Shown here: positions 1 through 8,929 of the stretch, in pieces
Layout of the letters: each line of letters begins with the position of its first letter
How positions within the stretch are numbered: position 1 is the first letter of the stretch
The notes under the pieces: model-generated
Databases searched by the model: none
Told to the model about the DNA's origin: nothing
Seen by the model: the letters and a program-made list of their open reading frames with translations, nothing else
Position numbers and translations under genes: made by a program
NCBI RefSeq assembly: GCF_000744455.1
Contig: NZ_JQLY01000001.1
Span: 1,426,001 to 1,490,000, forward strand
Source of the DNA: Methanobacterium sp. SMA-27
Lineage (GTDB): Archaea > Methanobacteriota > Methanobacteria > Methanobacteriales > Methanobacteriaceae
Length of the DNA: 64,000 nt
Direction of reading: 5' to 3'

Positions 1-1258
1 TAAACTTGCAAATCTTGTTGAAATGCCATGCTCATGTCCAGTATGTATCAATTACACTCCTGAAGATTTGAGGGGTATGAAAAAGAATGATCGAATGAAA
101 TTAATTGCAGAGCATAATTTGCACATAAGCTTTGCAGAGATACGTAAAATTAAACAGTCCATAGTTGATGGAACTTTGATGGAACTGGTTGAGCAGAGGT
201 GCAGAGTCCACCCTTACCTGCTTGATGCTTTAAGAAACCTTAAAAATTACACATCTTTGATTGAGGAGTATGATCCTTCTAGTAAAAATTCTGCATTTTT
301 CTATTCAGGTTCAGAATCCCTTGCAAGAGCGGAAATTCTAAGACATCTATCAAGGATCGATAGACTTCCCAAAAAAAAGAATCTTCTACTACTTCCAAGG
401 AGCAGAAAACCCTACTCAAAACATATCCGAAATGATTTGGGCAAATTTTACACCAAACATATCCAAGGGGATACTATAGTGGATCCTGACGAGCTTTTCA
501 ATGATCTTCAAGTCGCAGTTGTTGATGTGCCATTTGCTGTGATACCGCTTGAAATCGACGAGGTTTATCCGCTTGCACAGAATGAAGCCCCTATAATAAC
601 CGATGAAGACTCCAAGAAGTTTATTAAAGAAGAACTTGAAAAGTATATGAATGGTTTTGATAATGTTGTTATAAGTTCAAAGATTCTAGATCGGTTTGAT
701 ATGTACACTATTGAACTTGAACCGGGAAGGGATTTATCTGAAAACCCTGTTAGAGTATACAGTCTCGAAGAATATGAATTAGATTCATTTAAAATAGATC
801 TGGATGACAGGGAAAAAATTAATTGTATTGCAGATTACCAGTTTGGAGCCGGATCTGGAAAAGCTCTATTCCCTGGTGAAGTTAAAATAGTTAAAAGTCG
901 GAAAACAGGTAAAATAAGACATATATACGAAGAGGATGTTCTAATAGCAACTTTAAGAGCTACTGATAGTGTTTTTGTGCTTGACATGGATGGTGCAAGA
1001 AGGCTTCATTCCCATATTGATTATCCTGAAAAACGGGTTGTTGTGAATGCTGATGCCGACCCATTTGCAAGAGAAGGAAAAAGTATATTTGCTAAATTCG
1101 TTATAGATTGTGATATAAATATAAGATCTAATGATGAAGTTTTGATCGTTAATGAAAAGGATGAATTACTTGCCTTTGGTAAGTCAATTTTATGCGGTCA
1201 TGAAATAATGGATTTCAACACAGGACAAGCTGTAAAGACAAGGAAAGGAGGAATTTAA
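1..1258 (+). CDS. tgtA: archaeosine tRNA-guanine transglycosylase, 3' part
   Basis: This is the C-terminal part of the archaeal enzyme that exchanges guanine-15 of tRNA for the preQ0 base, the first tRNA-bound step to archaeosine. The reading frame is open to the left edge, so the gene starts upstream; the first Met at base 23 is internal. The opening Cys-x-Cys-x-x-Cys cluster (CSCPVC) is the zinc site at the end of the TGT barrel. A long linker region follows, then a C-terminal PUA-like RNA-binding domain over about the last 75 residues (VVVNADADPFAREGKSIFAK). Archaeal TGTs are usually about 640-680 residues, so about 410 are seen here. It heads an end-to-end gene run: its stop overlaps the nac start by one base, with GGAGG just upstream. 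Confidence 0.93.
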   Translation, partial: KLANLVEMPCSCPVCINYTPEDLRGMKKNDRMKLIAEHNLHISFAEIRKIKQSIVDGTLMELVEQRCRVHPYLLDALRNLKNYTSLIEEYDPSSKNSAFFYSGSESLARAEILRHLSRIDRLPKKKNLLLLPRSRKPYSKHIRNDLGKFYTKHIQGDTIVDPDELFNDLQVAVVDVPFAVIPLEIDEVYPLAQNEAPIITDEDSKKFIKEELEKYMNGFDNVVISSKILDRFDMYTIELEPGRDLSENPVRVYSLEEYELDSFKIDLDDREKINCIADYQFGAGSGKALFPGEVKIVKSRKTGKIRHIYEEDVLIATLRATDSVFVLDMDGARRLHSHIDYPEKRVVVNADADPFAREGKSIFAKFVIDCDINIRSNDEVLIVNEKDELLAFGKSILCGHEIMDFNTGQAVKTRKGGI

Positions 1259-1611
1259 TGTTACCTGGCGCAGGAATGAACCCTAAACAATTAAAACAGA
1301 TGCAAAGAGCAATGAAACAGATGGGAATGGATCAAAAGGACATAAAGGGAGTTACAGAGGTTGTCATTAAATTTAAAAATAAAGAAATCATTATAAACAG
1401 TCCTAAAGTAAACTTAATGGATTTTATGGGACAACAAACCTACCAGATAACTGGTAAGATAACCGAACAAAAGATAGAATCCGAATTAATTATCCCTGAC
1501 GATGATATTGATCTTGTAAGTACACAAACAGGAGTATCAAAGGAAAAGGCTCTTGAAACTTTGAAAGAAACACAGGGAGATCTGGCGGAGGCCATATTGA
1601 GGTTAAGTTAA
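1258..1611 (+). CDS. nac: nascent polypeptide-associated complex protein
   Basis: Archaeal NAC is a homodimeric ribosome-associated chaperone that meets nascent chains at the exit tunnel. The 117-residue length is typical. An N-terminal basic Met/Gln-rich ribosome-contact segment (residues 1-27) is followed by the NAC beta-barrel (about 30-80; VTEVVIKFKNKEIIINSPKV) and a C-terminal UBA helix bundle (about 84-117; VSKEKALETLKETQGDLAEA). The ATG overlaps the tgtA stop (TAATG) and has GGAGG six bases upstream, which fixes the start. The next gene begins on the base after its stop, so translational coupling is likely. Confidence 0.95.
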   Translation: MLPGAGMNPKQLKQMQRAMKQMGMDQKDIKGVTEVVIKFKNKEIIINSPKVNLMDFMGQQTYQITGKITEQKIESELIIPDDDIDLVSTQTGVSKEKALETLKETQGDLAEAILRLS

Positions 1612-2364
1612 ATGCCTTTTATTGCACAAATATCCGATTTACACGTTGGATCCTTCAACTTCAAGGAAGAGCTCCTTATAAATGCAATTGACGAGCTCAA
1701 CAACATCCATCCAGATGTAACCATAATTACCGGAGACATAACAGAAAATGGATACTACCTTGAATTTCAGGAAGCAATTAGATACCTGGATCAAATAAAA
1801 TCCCCAATAATGGTTGTGCCTGGAAACCATGATGCACGACATGTAGGGGATGAATGCTTTGAAGAAATAATAAAAAATAGATACGGAACATTAAAAGACA
1901 AAAAACATGGCTTAAAAGTAATTGGTCTTGATAGTAGCGAACCAGACCTTGACTATGGTAGAGTAGGTAGATCCCAGCAAAATTTTATGGAAAATGAACT
2001 GAAAAAAGCAGATGAAGAAAATCTTTACAAGATCATAGCTCTCCATCACCACATAATTCCAGTGCCAAAAACTGGTCGGGAAAGAAATGTATTAAGTGAT
2101 GCTGGAGATATACTATTATCACTTATGAAAGGAAGAGCTGATTTAGTTCTTTCGGGACATAAACATATGCCACATGTTTGGATGATGGAAAATTCAGCCT
2201 TTATAACTGCCGGAACTGTGTCATCACTCAGGTTAAGAGGAAAAACACTTTCCTCATTTAACTCAATAAACATAGAAGATGAGTTCATTGAAATAATCTT
2301 GAACCGTGCAGATGGAACACATAAATGTCTTGCAAAATATGAAAACACTTGTTTAGGTGATTAA
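1612..2364 (+). CDS. calcineurin-like metallophosphoesterase
   Basis: This 250-residue cytoplasmic protein has the full metallophosphoesterase signature in order: DLHVG near residue 9 (metal 1), GDITENG near 41, GNHDAR near 71, LHHH near 144 and SGHKH near 180. These residues bind a dinuclear metal centre. Its layout is closest to the CpdA-like class, but the substrate (cyclic nucleotide, nucleotide or another phosphodiester) cannot be read from sequence. The start follows the nac stop directly, with a GAGGTT ribosome site inside nac. Placement between nac and an NYN nuclease, ahead of a cyclase-like palm protein, makes a role in nucleotide or RNA metabolism attractive, but that is inference. 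Confidence 0.88.
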   Translation: MPFIAQISDLHVGSFNFKEELLINAIDELNNIHPDVTIITGDITENGYYLEFQEAIRYLDQIKSPIMVVPGNHDARHVGDECFEEIIKNRYGTLKDKKHGLKVIGLDSSEPDLDYGRVGRSQQNFMENELKKADEENLYKIIALHHHIIPVPKTGRERNVLSDAGDILLSLMKGRADLVLSGHKHMPHVWMMENSAFITAGTVSSLRLRGKTLSSFNSINIEDEFIEIILNRADGTHKCLAKYENTCLGD

Positions 2365-3393
2365 TTGAAAGTTATTATAGATGCATCAAATGTAGCACAC
2401 TTTGGAAAAGATAAGGAAGGGAAAAAACCGAGTTTAGAAAACCTTCTAAAGGCTGTGGAAGCCCTTGACAAATTAGGTTATGAACCATTTCCTATAGCGG
2501 ATGCATCCCTGAGGCATGAGATAGACGAAAAAGATAAGTTCAATGATCTCCTTGATGAAGGTAATGTACATCAAGTTCCATCAGGAACAAATGCAGATCA
2601 TTTCATACTCAAAATGGCAGATGAAGAGGATACAAAAATACTTTCAAATGATAATTTCAGGGAGTTCCACGATGAATTCCATGATATTAACAACAGAAGA
2701 ATTCCATTCAACTTCATTGATGGTAATATATCTATTGGATCATCATCAAAGCCAAAAAAGGTAAAAAATATACTTCAAAAGATATGCACCCAAATGCTTA
2801 ATGACTTCGAAAAAAAGGGTCTGGATTCTTATAAACTGAAAAAAAATAAGAAGTTAAGTGGAATTGCAGTTGCTAAAGAAGCTATTGATAGAATATCAAA
2901 AACCAATGAAGATGGTTTTGATTCTAAAATTGAAGGTATTTTCTTGAAAATTCCTCTCTTTGATAAAGTAATGGGAATGGTTGAAGATGCAGAAAAAACG
3001 AGTGACTTTATCATATTCGTACTTGTAAGTCCAAGAGACTATAAGGACGCTGTAAAAAACGCAGGAAATATTGCAGTAACAGTGGGTGACAGGTTAAAAC
3101 TTGATCATGCCCCCCTGGTTGCTGTTCGAAATGATCTCTTCACTAAACCAGGATCATTTGAACTCAACATTATCTATTCTGATGAAATACTTGAAGAATC
3201 TCCCTACAATGTTAATATAACCATAAACGACCATGATTACTCCTTTGTAAAGAAAAATTCGAGAAATATTGCCAGTACAGTGGCAGCAAGGCTCGGAACA
3301 TGGAAATTCCCTATAGTATCTGTTAAGCCCAGTATGCTAATGGAAAAACCAGGACACTTTGACATAACATTAGAGAAGAGAGGAGAAAAGTAA
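2365..3393 (+). CDS. Zc3h12a/NYN-type ribonuclease-like protein
   Basis: The N-terminal 130 residues match the PIN-like Zc3h12a/NYN ribonuclease fold: VIIDASNVAHF at residues 3-13 carries the first acidic metal ligand, PIADASLRHEID is the second block, TNADHFIL the third and ILSNDNFREF the fourth. The remaining 200 residues contain two similar stretches (near 207-260 and 270-335) with the pattern ..N.A.TV..RL..., suggesting a repeated small domain that I cannot name. The start is TTG, directly after the upstream stop, with AGGTGA four bases before it. The expected activity is metal-dependent endoribonuclease; the target is unknown. It is part of the tgtA-nac gene run. Confidence 0.75.
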   Translation: MKVIIDASNVAHFGKDKEGKKPSLENLLKAVEALDKLGYEPFPIADASLRHEIDEKDKFNDLLDEGNVHQVPSGTNADHFILKMADEEDTKILSNDNFREFHDEFHDINNRRIPFNFIDGNISIGSSSKPKKVKNILQKICTQMLNDFEKKGLDSYKLKKNKKLSGIAVAKEAIDRISKTNEDGFDSKIEGIFLKIPLFDKVMGMVEDAEKTSDFIIFVLVSPRDYKDAVKNAGNIAVTVGDRLKLDHAPLVAVRNDLFTKPGSFELNIIYSDEILEESPYNVNITINDHDYSFVKKNSRNIASTVAARLGTWKFPIVSVKPSMLMEKPGHFDITLEKRGEK

Positions 3394-4602
3394 ATGGTTA
3401 TGGATTACATTTCACGAGCCATATTTGGTTTTTTAATTAAAAACAAAGTTTTAAGCATTGGAACCAAGTATTATCCAACGAACGATATGGAACGGGAATA
3501 CGTTTCAATGATAAATTATACCCGTACAATGCTCCTTGAAATCGAAACGGCTCATATAACCACACAGAATATTTTTAATAATGTTCTAAGCGAAGTAGGG
3601 GTAGGAAATATCCCTGAAAACAGGAAATTTCTTGAAATAGAACCCGCAGAAAATAAGGTTAATGAATATGCTCTTTTGAGCAATATAATCATGGGTAGCG
3701 ATAGATACCTCTATGTTGAAGTATTTAAAAGCGATAGAAAAATAATAGATGAATTTGTTGACCATATAAAGAAAGAAAATGGTCTTATTGTTGAAAAAAG
3801 CTCAACAGAAATAGTATCAAAATTATTATCAAAAAATGATGCAATAAGAGTAGGAATAGAATTAATATCCATTGGAATGGACAAAGAGATGGATGTAAGG
3901 GTTGCAGTTGGAATGACCGGTGCTGCTGCAATTGAAAGATCAATAAATTTAAATAAGCAAATTGGAGAAACATCCGGAGTCGGATTCACCAAATTAGGAG
4001 GAGAATTTGCAATAGTGTTCTCATCCAAAATGGGAGATCTTGAGGGTTCACCAGCTATTTACGATAACTATGTATTCATAGATGCAATTGATTCAACCAA
4101 ATTCATTGATGAAAATGGAAGAGATAAACTCGTTGAAATAATGAATGAAGTGAAAGCATACATAGAAAAGGACTGTGAAGGTAAAATTGAAGGTTACAGA
4201 GAAGGCGGAGACGATTTAATAGCCAATTTACCAACAAAAAATGCTGCGCTTCGTGCAGGTATGGACAGTGCATGGCATGCTCTAAATAATGGGGTAAGAT
4301 TAAGAGTTGGAATTGGTAAAAGCAGAAGAGAAGCAGGTGAAAGAGCTCAAATGGCCGACGGTATCAAAATATGGAATAATAATCCTGTAATGGTCTTTGA
4401 TCTGGCTGATGGAATTTATTCATATTACATACCATCAGAATTCACAAGAACCATACTTGACTTTTTACTAGAAAAAAAGTCAAAAATTGTAATCATATTC
4501 ATATTTGTGTTTATAGCAACACTAATTGGATGGAATGTTGGACAGCCATTATTCGGTATTGTAGCTATTGTACTTGCAATTATTTATGCTCTAACTGCTT
4601 AG
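3394..4602 (+). CDS. membrane-anchored double-palm (GTP cyclohydrolase III / GGDEF-like) protein
   Basis: This 402-residue protein appears to contain two palm-type nucleotide-binding repeats. The second (about 222-335) runs YVFIDAIDSTKF with Asp230/233, then GYREGGDDLIA with GGDD at 271-274, then VRLRVGIGKSRREAGERAQ. That order is the one seen in GTP cyclohydrolase III and, more distantly, GGDEF and cyclase palms. The first (about 104-190) has the same outline (NDAIRVGIEL, then VRVAVGMTGAAAIERS) but STEI where GGDD should be, so it is probably inactive. Two hydrophobic helices (363-380 and 384-401) end the protein, giving a C-terminal anchor with the palms in the cytoplasm. The ATG is adjacent to the upstream stop with GAGGAG before it. 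The nucleotide product is unknown. Confidence 0.6.
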   Translation: MVMDYISRAIFGFLIKNKVLSIGTKYYPTNDMEREYVSMINYTRTMLLEIETAHITTQNIFNNVLSEVGVGNIPENRKFLEIEPAENKVNEYALLSNIIMGSDRYLYVEVFKSDRKIIDEFVDHIKKENGLIVEKSSTEIVSKLLSKNDAIRVGIELISIGMDKEMDVRVAVGMTGAAAIERSINLNKQIGETSGVGFTKLGGEFAIVFSSKMGDLEGSPAIYDNYVFIDAIDSTKFIDENGRDKLVEIMNEVKAYIEKDCEGKIEGYREGGDDLIANLPTKNAALRAGMDSAWHALNNGVRLRVGIGKSRREAGERAQMADGIKIWNNNPVMVFDLADGIYSYYIPSEFTRTILDFLLEKKSKIVIIFIFVFIATLIGWNVGQPLFGIVAIVLAIIYALTA

Positions 4603-4655
4603 AAACATAAAAATGATTGTAAATTTTATTAAAATTTTATATTTAAAGTGATTAG

Positions 4656-4967
4656 ATGAAACAGGAAACTAAAGGAAAAATATTTGTTGGAATGATAATT
4701 TCGGTACTTGCATTTGGATTTGCAACTGGAACCGGAATTTTCATTGGTGCTAATCCACTGAACAGTATCGGTGTATTGAACCTAACAAATCAGGGGGAAT
4801 TCCCAACTATATACACCACTCCAAATAATGTTGGCACAACAAACAAAGCCAACACAACACAGATTACACCAACAAAAACAACTACAACAGAAACACCAAC
4901 AACACATCAAAACAGTTCAGAGACACCAACAAAACCTGTAACCAACAAAACTGGTAATACAACTTGA
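4656..4967 (+). CDS. small membrane-anchored Thr-rich extracellular protein
   Basis: This 103-residue protein has a basic N-terminus (MKQETKGK), one hydrophobic segment (residues 9-31) and a tail of about 50 residues made almost only of Thr, Asn, Pro and Lys. That is the usual build of a methanobacterial surface stalk held by an uncleaved signal anchor, with the Thr/Asn tail probably glycosylated. The start is preceded only by a weak GTGA. No enzymatic motif is visible. It sits 53 bases after the palm-protein gene and may be read through from it. Confidence 0.6.
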   Translation: MKQETKGKIFVGMIISVLAFGFATGTGIFIGANPLNSIGVLNLTNQGEFPTIYTTPNNVGTTNKANTTQITPTKTTTTETPTTHQNSSETPTKPVTNKTGNTT

Positions 4968-5071
4968 TAAAATATTTTTTATCTCCTAAAAAAAGATAAT
5001 TTATAAATTTCACAATTATATTCTATATTCAGACTTAATTTTTTTTAGGATTTATTTCTAGTTAAAAATTC

Positions 5072-6280
5072 ATGGAGAATAATATGAAACCTATAGAAGG
5101 CGGGATTTGTGCAGTTGAAGGAGTACTTGCATCAGGTTCATGTGAAAATGAGTACGGTGTTGCAGTTATTGTTTGTGAAGACAGCAACGCTTCTGCAGTC
5201 TTTACTTCAAATAAAGTTGTTGCAGCTCCAGTTATAATAACAAAGGAAGCCATTGAAAATGGTAAATTATCGGCAATTGTTGCAAACAGCGGAAATGCCA
5301 ACTGCTTTACAGGAGAAAAGGGCATGGATAATGGAAGATCCATGGCTTCTAAAGTTGCCAAAAAGTTAGATTTTAAAGTTAATGATGTTGCTGTTTCATC
5401 GACTGGAGTTATTGGAAGAGAACTTCAAATGAATATAATTAATTGTCTTATGGATAATGCATTAGAAGGACTTAAAAATTCGCCCAAAGCTTCAACTAAT
5501 GCCGCTGAAGCAATAATGACTACAGATACCTTTTCAAAGGAATTTTCAGTTGAAACTGAACTTAAAAATGGTGAAAAAGTTAGAATTGGCGGTATATGTA
5601 AGGGATCAGGTATGATTGCACCTAATATGGGAACAATGCTTGCATTTATAACAACTGATATTGATGCTACATCACAGGAACTTGAAAAGGCATTAAAAAA
5701 AGCTGTTGATGCTACCTTTAACATGGTTGTAGTTGATGGTGATGAAAGTACTAATGATACGGTTGTGATAATGGCCAATGGAAGATCAAAGGCCAATATT
5801 GATGAGAACTTCCAAGAAGCACTTGAATATGTTTGTTCCCAACTAACAAGGATGCTTGCAAAGGATGGTGAAGGTGCAACCAAATTTATGGAAGTTGAAG
5901 TTAATGGAGCAGCCACAACTACCGATGCAAGAAATGCTGCAAAAGCCGTTGTATCATCTTCACTGGTAAAAACAGCCCTTTTTGGAGAGGATCCAAACTG
6001 GGGAAGAATTGTTGCAGCTGTAGGTTATTCTGGTGTTGAAATGGATGAAAAAATTATCAGTATATCACTAGCATCCAATCAAGATCATGTTAAAATTGTT
6101 GAACAAGGTGTAGTAAATGCATTTGAAGGAACCATAGAACTTGAAGATGCAGAAAATATTATGAAAGAAAAGGATATAAGAATAATAATCGATCTGGGAC
6201 TTGGAAATAGCACAGCAACTGCATTTGGTTGTGATCTAAGCTACGATTATGTACGAATAAATGCTGAGTACACAACCTGA
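5072..6280 (+). CDS. argJ: bifunctional glutamate N-acetyltransferase / ornithine acetyltransferase
   Basis: ArgJ recycles acetyl from N-acetylornithine to glutamate in arginine synthesis. The 402-residue length is normal. The self-cleavage site lies in [16 protein letters not shown]: Thr188 should become the new N-terminal nucleophile. The residue before it is Gly where many homologues have Ala. The oxyanion-hole motif STGVIG is at 110-115, and GEDPNWGRI and the C-terminal [13 protein letters not shown] are typical. Met1 and Met5 are both possible starts; Met5 (base 5084) has little ribosome site either, so the longer form is kept. argB follows after about 140 bases and argC lies further downstream. 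Confidence 0.95.
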   Translation: MENNMKPIEGGICAVEGVLASGSCENEYGVAVIVCEDSNASAVFTSNKVVAAPVIITKEAIENGKLSAIVANSGNANCFTGEKGMDNGRSMASKVAKKLDFKVNDVAVSSTGVIGRELQMNIINCLMDNALEGLKNSPKASTNAAEAIMTTDTFSKEFSVETELKNGEKVRIGGICKGSGMIAPNMGTMLAFITTDIDATSQELEKALKKAVDATFNMVVVDGDESTNDTVVIMANGRSKANIDENFQEALEYVCSQLTRMLAKDGEGATKFMEVEVNGAATTTDARNAAKAVVSSSLVKTALFGEDPNWGRIVAAVGYSGVEMDEKIISISLASNQDHVKIVEQGVVNAFEGTIELEDAENIMKEKDIRIIIDLGLGNSTATAFGCDLSYDYVRINAEYTT

Positions 6281-6417
6281 ACTTTAATATAAAATACAAA
6301 AAAGTTATCGAAAATATACTTTCTATTTTTGGATTAAACATCTAATAATAAAAAACTTATTATTTAAAAATAGAATAACTAATAATAGAATCCTTTACAA
6401 GTATTTGAGGAGAGCAA

Positions 6418-7299
6418 ATGGAAACTGTCAACATTTTAATTGAAGCTTTACCCTATATAAAGAAATTTCACAAGAAGAAAATTATGATAAAGTATGGTGG
6501 ACATGCTATGATAGATTCTGAAGCAATGAGTTCCACTGCACGTGATACTGTTTTATTGAAGTATGTTGGTATGAAACCTATGGTTGTTCATGGAGGAGGT
6601 CCCGAAATCTCAAGGTCCATGAATAAACTGGGTAAAGAGCCTAAATTCATTGGAGGACTCAGGATAACCGATCAAGAAACAATGAATATTGTTAAAATGG
6701 TTCTTGTTGGAAAAATAAATACAGATATTGTATCCCAAGTTTGTTTACACGGTGGTAAAGGTGTTGGAATTTCAGGTAAAGACAACCATCTCATCAAAGC
6801 CAGGAAAAGAGCACCACAAATAATTGTTGATAACACAACAGGTGAAGAAAAAACAATTGATCTGGGGCTTGTAGGAGAAATAGAAAATGTTAACCCCGAG
6901 ATAGTTGAAATGCTAACCAGCAACGAGTACATACCAATAATATCTCCAATAGGTGTTGACGACAGCTCAAATACTTTAAATCTGAATGCAGATACTGTTG
7001 CAGGAGATATTGCAGCAGAAGTAGACGCTGAAAAACTCATAATCCTCACAGATGTGCCGGGAATACTTGAAGATCCTAAGGATCCTGAAACTCTCATTAA
7101 AAAAGTGAATATAGACGAAATAAAAGAGTTAATTGAAAAAGGAATTGTAACCAATGGAATGATTCCTAAGGTTGAAACCTGTATTAATGCCATTGAAAAC
7201 GGGGTTAAATCAACCCATATTATAGATGGAAGAGTCAAACACTCCGTACTTCTTGAAATATTCACAAAAAAAGGTATAGGAACAATGATCACACGTTAA
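6418..7299 (+). CDS. argB: acetylglutamate kinase
   Basis: This amino-acid kinase phosphorylates N-acetylglutamate with ATP, the second arginine step. Of 293 residues, KYGGHAM (about 25-31) is the phosphate-binding Lys/Gly loop, [10 protein letters not shown] (about 58-67) the substrate loop, [13 protein letters not shown] the acetylglutamate pocket, and ILTDVPGIL with [10 protein letters not shown] the ATP side. There is no obvious N-terminal arginine-binding extension. The ATG follows GAGGAGAG by four bases, giving a firm start. A T-run after the stop near 7348 is a likely terminator. Confidence 0.96.
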   Translation: METVNILIEALPYIKKFHKKKIMIKYGGHAMIDSEAMSSTARDTVLLKYVGMKPMVVHGGGPEISRSMNKLGKEPKFIGGLRITDQETMNIVKMVLVGKINTDIVSQVCLHGGKGVGISGKDNHLIKARKRAPQIIVDNTTGEEKTIDLGLVGEIENVNPEIVEMLTSNEYIPIISPIGVDDSSNTLNLNADTVAGDIAAEVDAEKLIILTDVPGILEDPKDPETLIKKVNIDEIKELIEKGIVTNGMIPKVETCINAIENGVKSTHIIDGRVKHSVLLEIFTKKGIGTMITR

Positions 7300-7347
7300 A
7301 TTTGTTTAATAAACTATATTAAATAATAATTTATTTTATATTTTAAA

Positions 7348-7356
7348 TTTTTTTTT
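7348..7356 (+). terminator. T-run after argB
   Basis: An uninterrupted run of T lies about 50 bases after the argB stop. Oligo-T tracts on the non-template strand are the usual archaeal intrinsic terminators, so argB probably ends here and the following DUF4012 gene has its own promoter. Confidence 0.45.
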
Positions 7357-7483
7357 ATAGAATATTCTAGTTTTTATTAAATTATTATAAACAAATTAGA
7401 TATTTAACAAAAAACTTGAAATATACATACTTTAGTCATAATTAAACTAATTATTAAGATAATTTTGAACAATTCTTTACGAA

Positions 7484-7494
7484 AAATATATATA
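7484..7494 (+). promoter_or_regulatory. candidate TATA box for DUF4012 gene
   Basis: The stretch AAATATATATAC, preceded by an A-rich BRE-like element, looks like an archaeal TATA box. It is close to identical to the element upstream of valS at about 26175. Transcription would start near 7518, leaving an untranslated leader of about 70 bases before the ATG at 7589. Confidence 0.45.
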
Positions 7495-7588
7495 CAAAAA
7501 ATTCAAATTAAGTAGAATAGAAATCAATTTTAATAGAATTACAGGAAATAAATGTATTTTATATGTTTATTTAATTTAGGTGGAAATA

Positions 7589-8308
7589 ATGAGAAGAATA
7601 GTAAAAATTTTATTAATAATTATATTGATATTACTAGCTGCAGTGGCTGCTTTTGTAATATATCAATATGAACAACCCGCATCTTCCAATATAATGAAGG
7701 GAGATCATAACATCTTGTTATTGACAGCTGATCCAACTGAGAAAAGACCAGGTATAGGGGCTGTTGATATGGCATTTGCAATCCATGTTACAGATGGAAG
7801 TGTAACCAATATGACACCTATATACCCTGGAGGTATGCAACACCCAACAGCAATGGAACCTGCTGCCGCAAATGCAGGTAATATTCATTTGCTTCTACAC
7901 GATTCACTATGGGATGCAGACACACAGAAAGATTCTGTGTTAGCACAACAAATTGTAGAGTATAATACAGGAATAAAAACCGATGCAGTGGTAATTGTAA
8001 CACCCGACGCTGTTCAAGCCATACTAAATTCTGTTGGACCAATAAACGTGCCTGGTTACACCGGTAATGGAACCAACACTGCTGTTGAGTTCATAAGGAA
8101 TATGACAGAAGAGAAAAACAGTACCATGGATAGAGGCCCTGCAGTAGAACTCCTAATGAAACCTGTACTAAATGGAGTAAAAGATCCTACTAAAGCACCA
8201 GCATTGTTCCAGACAGTATTAGACCAGTACTCTAAAGGAAATATTGTTGTTATACCAAGCAGTTTAATGACACAATTTGCAATATCTAAAGGTTTAAAAA
8301 TGTTATAA
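7589..8308 (+). CDS. DUF4012-like secreted/anchored protein, copy 1
   Basis: This 239-residue protein has an N-terminal signal anchor (residues 1-24) and an extracellular domain. The domain carries DUF4012-like features: VDMAFAIHVTDG, an Asp-Ala-VVIVTPDAV block and a SVGPINVPG block, the family's hallmark GP(I/V)xV strand. DUF4012 is related in outline to LytR-CpsA-Psr-type envelope proteins, but its reaction is not established here. A GTG at 7580 would overlap the ribosome site AGGTGG, so the ATG at 7589, five bases after it, is preferred. A close paralogue lies at 53442-54146. It interrupts the arg cluster but has its own TATA box and hairpin terminator, so it is probably an independent unit. 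Confidence 0.7.
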   Translation: MRRIVKILLIIILILLAAVAAFVIYQYEQPASSNIMKGDHNILLLTADPTEKRPGIGAVDMAFAIHVTDGSVTNMTPIYPGGMQHPTAMEPAAANAGNIHLLLHDSLWDADTQKDSVLAQQIVEYNTGIKTDAVVIVTPDAVQAILNSVGPINVPGYTGNGTNTAVEFIRNMTEEKNSTMDRGPAVELLMKPVLNGVKDPTKAPALFQTVLDQYSKGNIVVIPSSLMTQFAISKGLKML

Positions 8309-8313
8309 ATAGA

Positions 8314-8356
8314 TAATTAGGGTTTATTCCCTAATTATTAAATATTTTTTTTTTTA
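8314..8356 (+). terminator. hairpin plus T-run terminator
   Basis: A perfect nine-base inverted repeat (TAATTAGGG at 8314-8322, CCCTAATTA at 8329-8337) with a six-base loop is followed within a few bases by a long T-run. It starts five bases after the stop of the DUF4012 gene and looks like a bacterial-style intrinsic terminator. Confidence 0.65.
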
Positions 8357-8929
8357 AAATTATAAATATGGTTTGGAAATAAGTTGGAATAATTAATAAT
8401 AATGGATATAACTTATTTAAAAGTTTATTTTAATTAGAAAAGCTGTTTTAAGAGACATTATAATATGGTGAATGGTAAATACACTGGTGTAAATAACCGT
8501 ACATACCAGTGTATATACAGATTTTCCACAAAATTATACTGCCTCCGTGTCCAAAGCTGTCAATTAGACTATATTTTGGACAATTAATTGATCAATACAA
8601 TAATGTATATAAAATTTTTGATTTAATTTTCTTAAAACCTAATATTTAACAGAGGATTTTTCCATTTAAAACCAATCAAACCCATTACAATAGGTCCCAT
8701 TTTAAATAATATTAAAAAATTTTTATTATTAAACAGTTAAAAACTATATCACTATTAACATCACATAAACTCTTAAATTTATAAATTATTAACCATATAC
8801 CTAGATATACTTAATATTATAATATTTAAAGAAAATTTATACCATAATATGTCCTAAAAAAAGTTTTGAACTTTCATAAATAAGGTAATTTTTTAATAGA
8901 ATGATGAACAAGAAGAGTATGGTGAGAAA
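8357..8929. other. intergenic region with two inverted repeats
   Basis: No credible gene is seen. Two perfect inverted repeats stand out: ATACACTGGT (8479-8488) with ACCAGTGTAT (8505-8514), and TGTCCAAA (8548-8555) with TTTGGACA (8575-8582). The segment is less AT-rich than its surroundings, so it may encode a small structured RNA or hold an operator for argC, which starts 350 bases downstream. The rest is AT-rich spacer. Confidence 0.4.
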
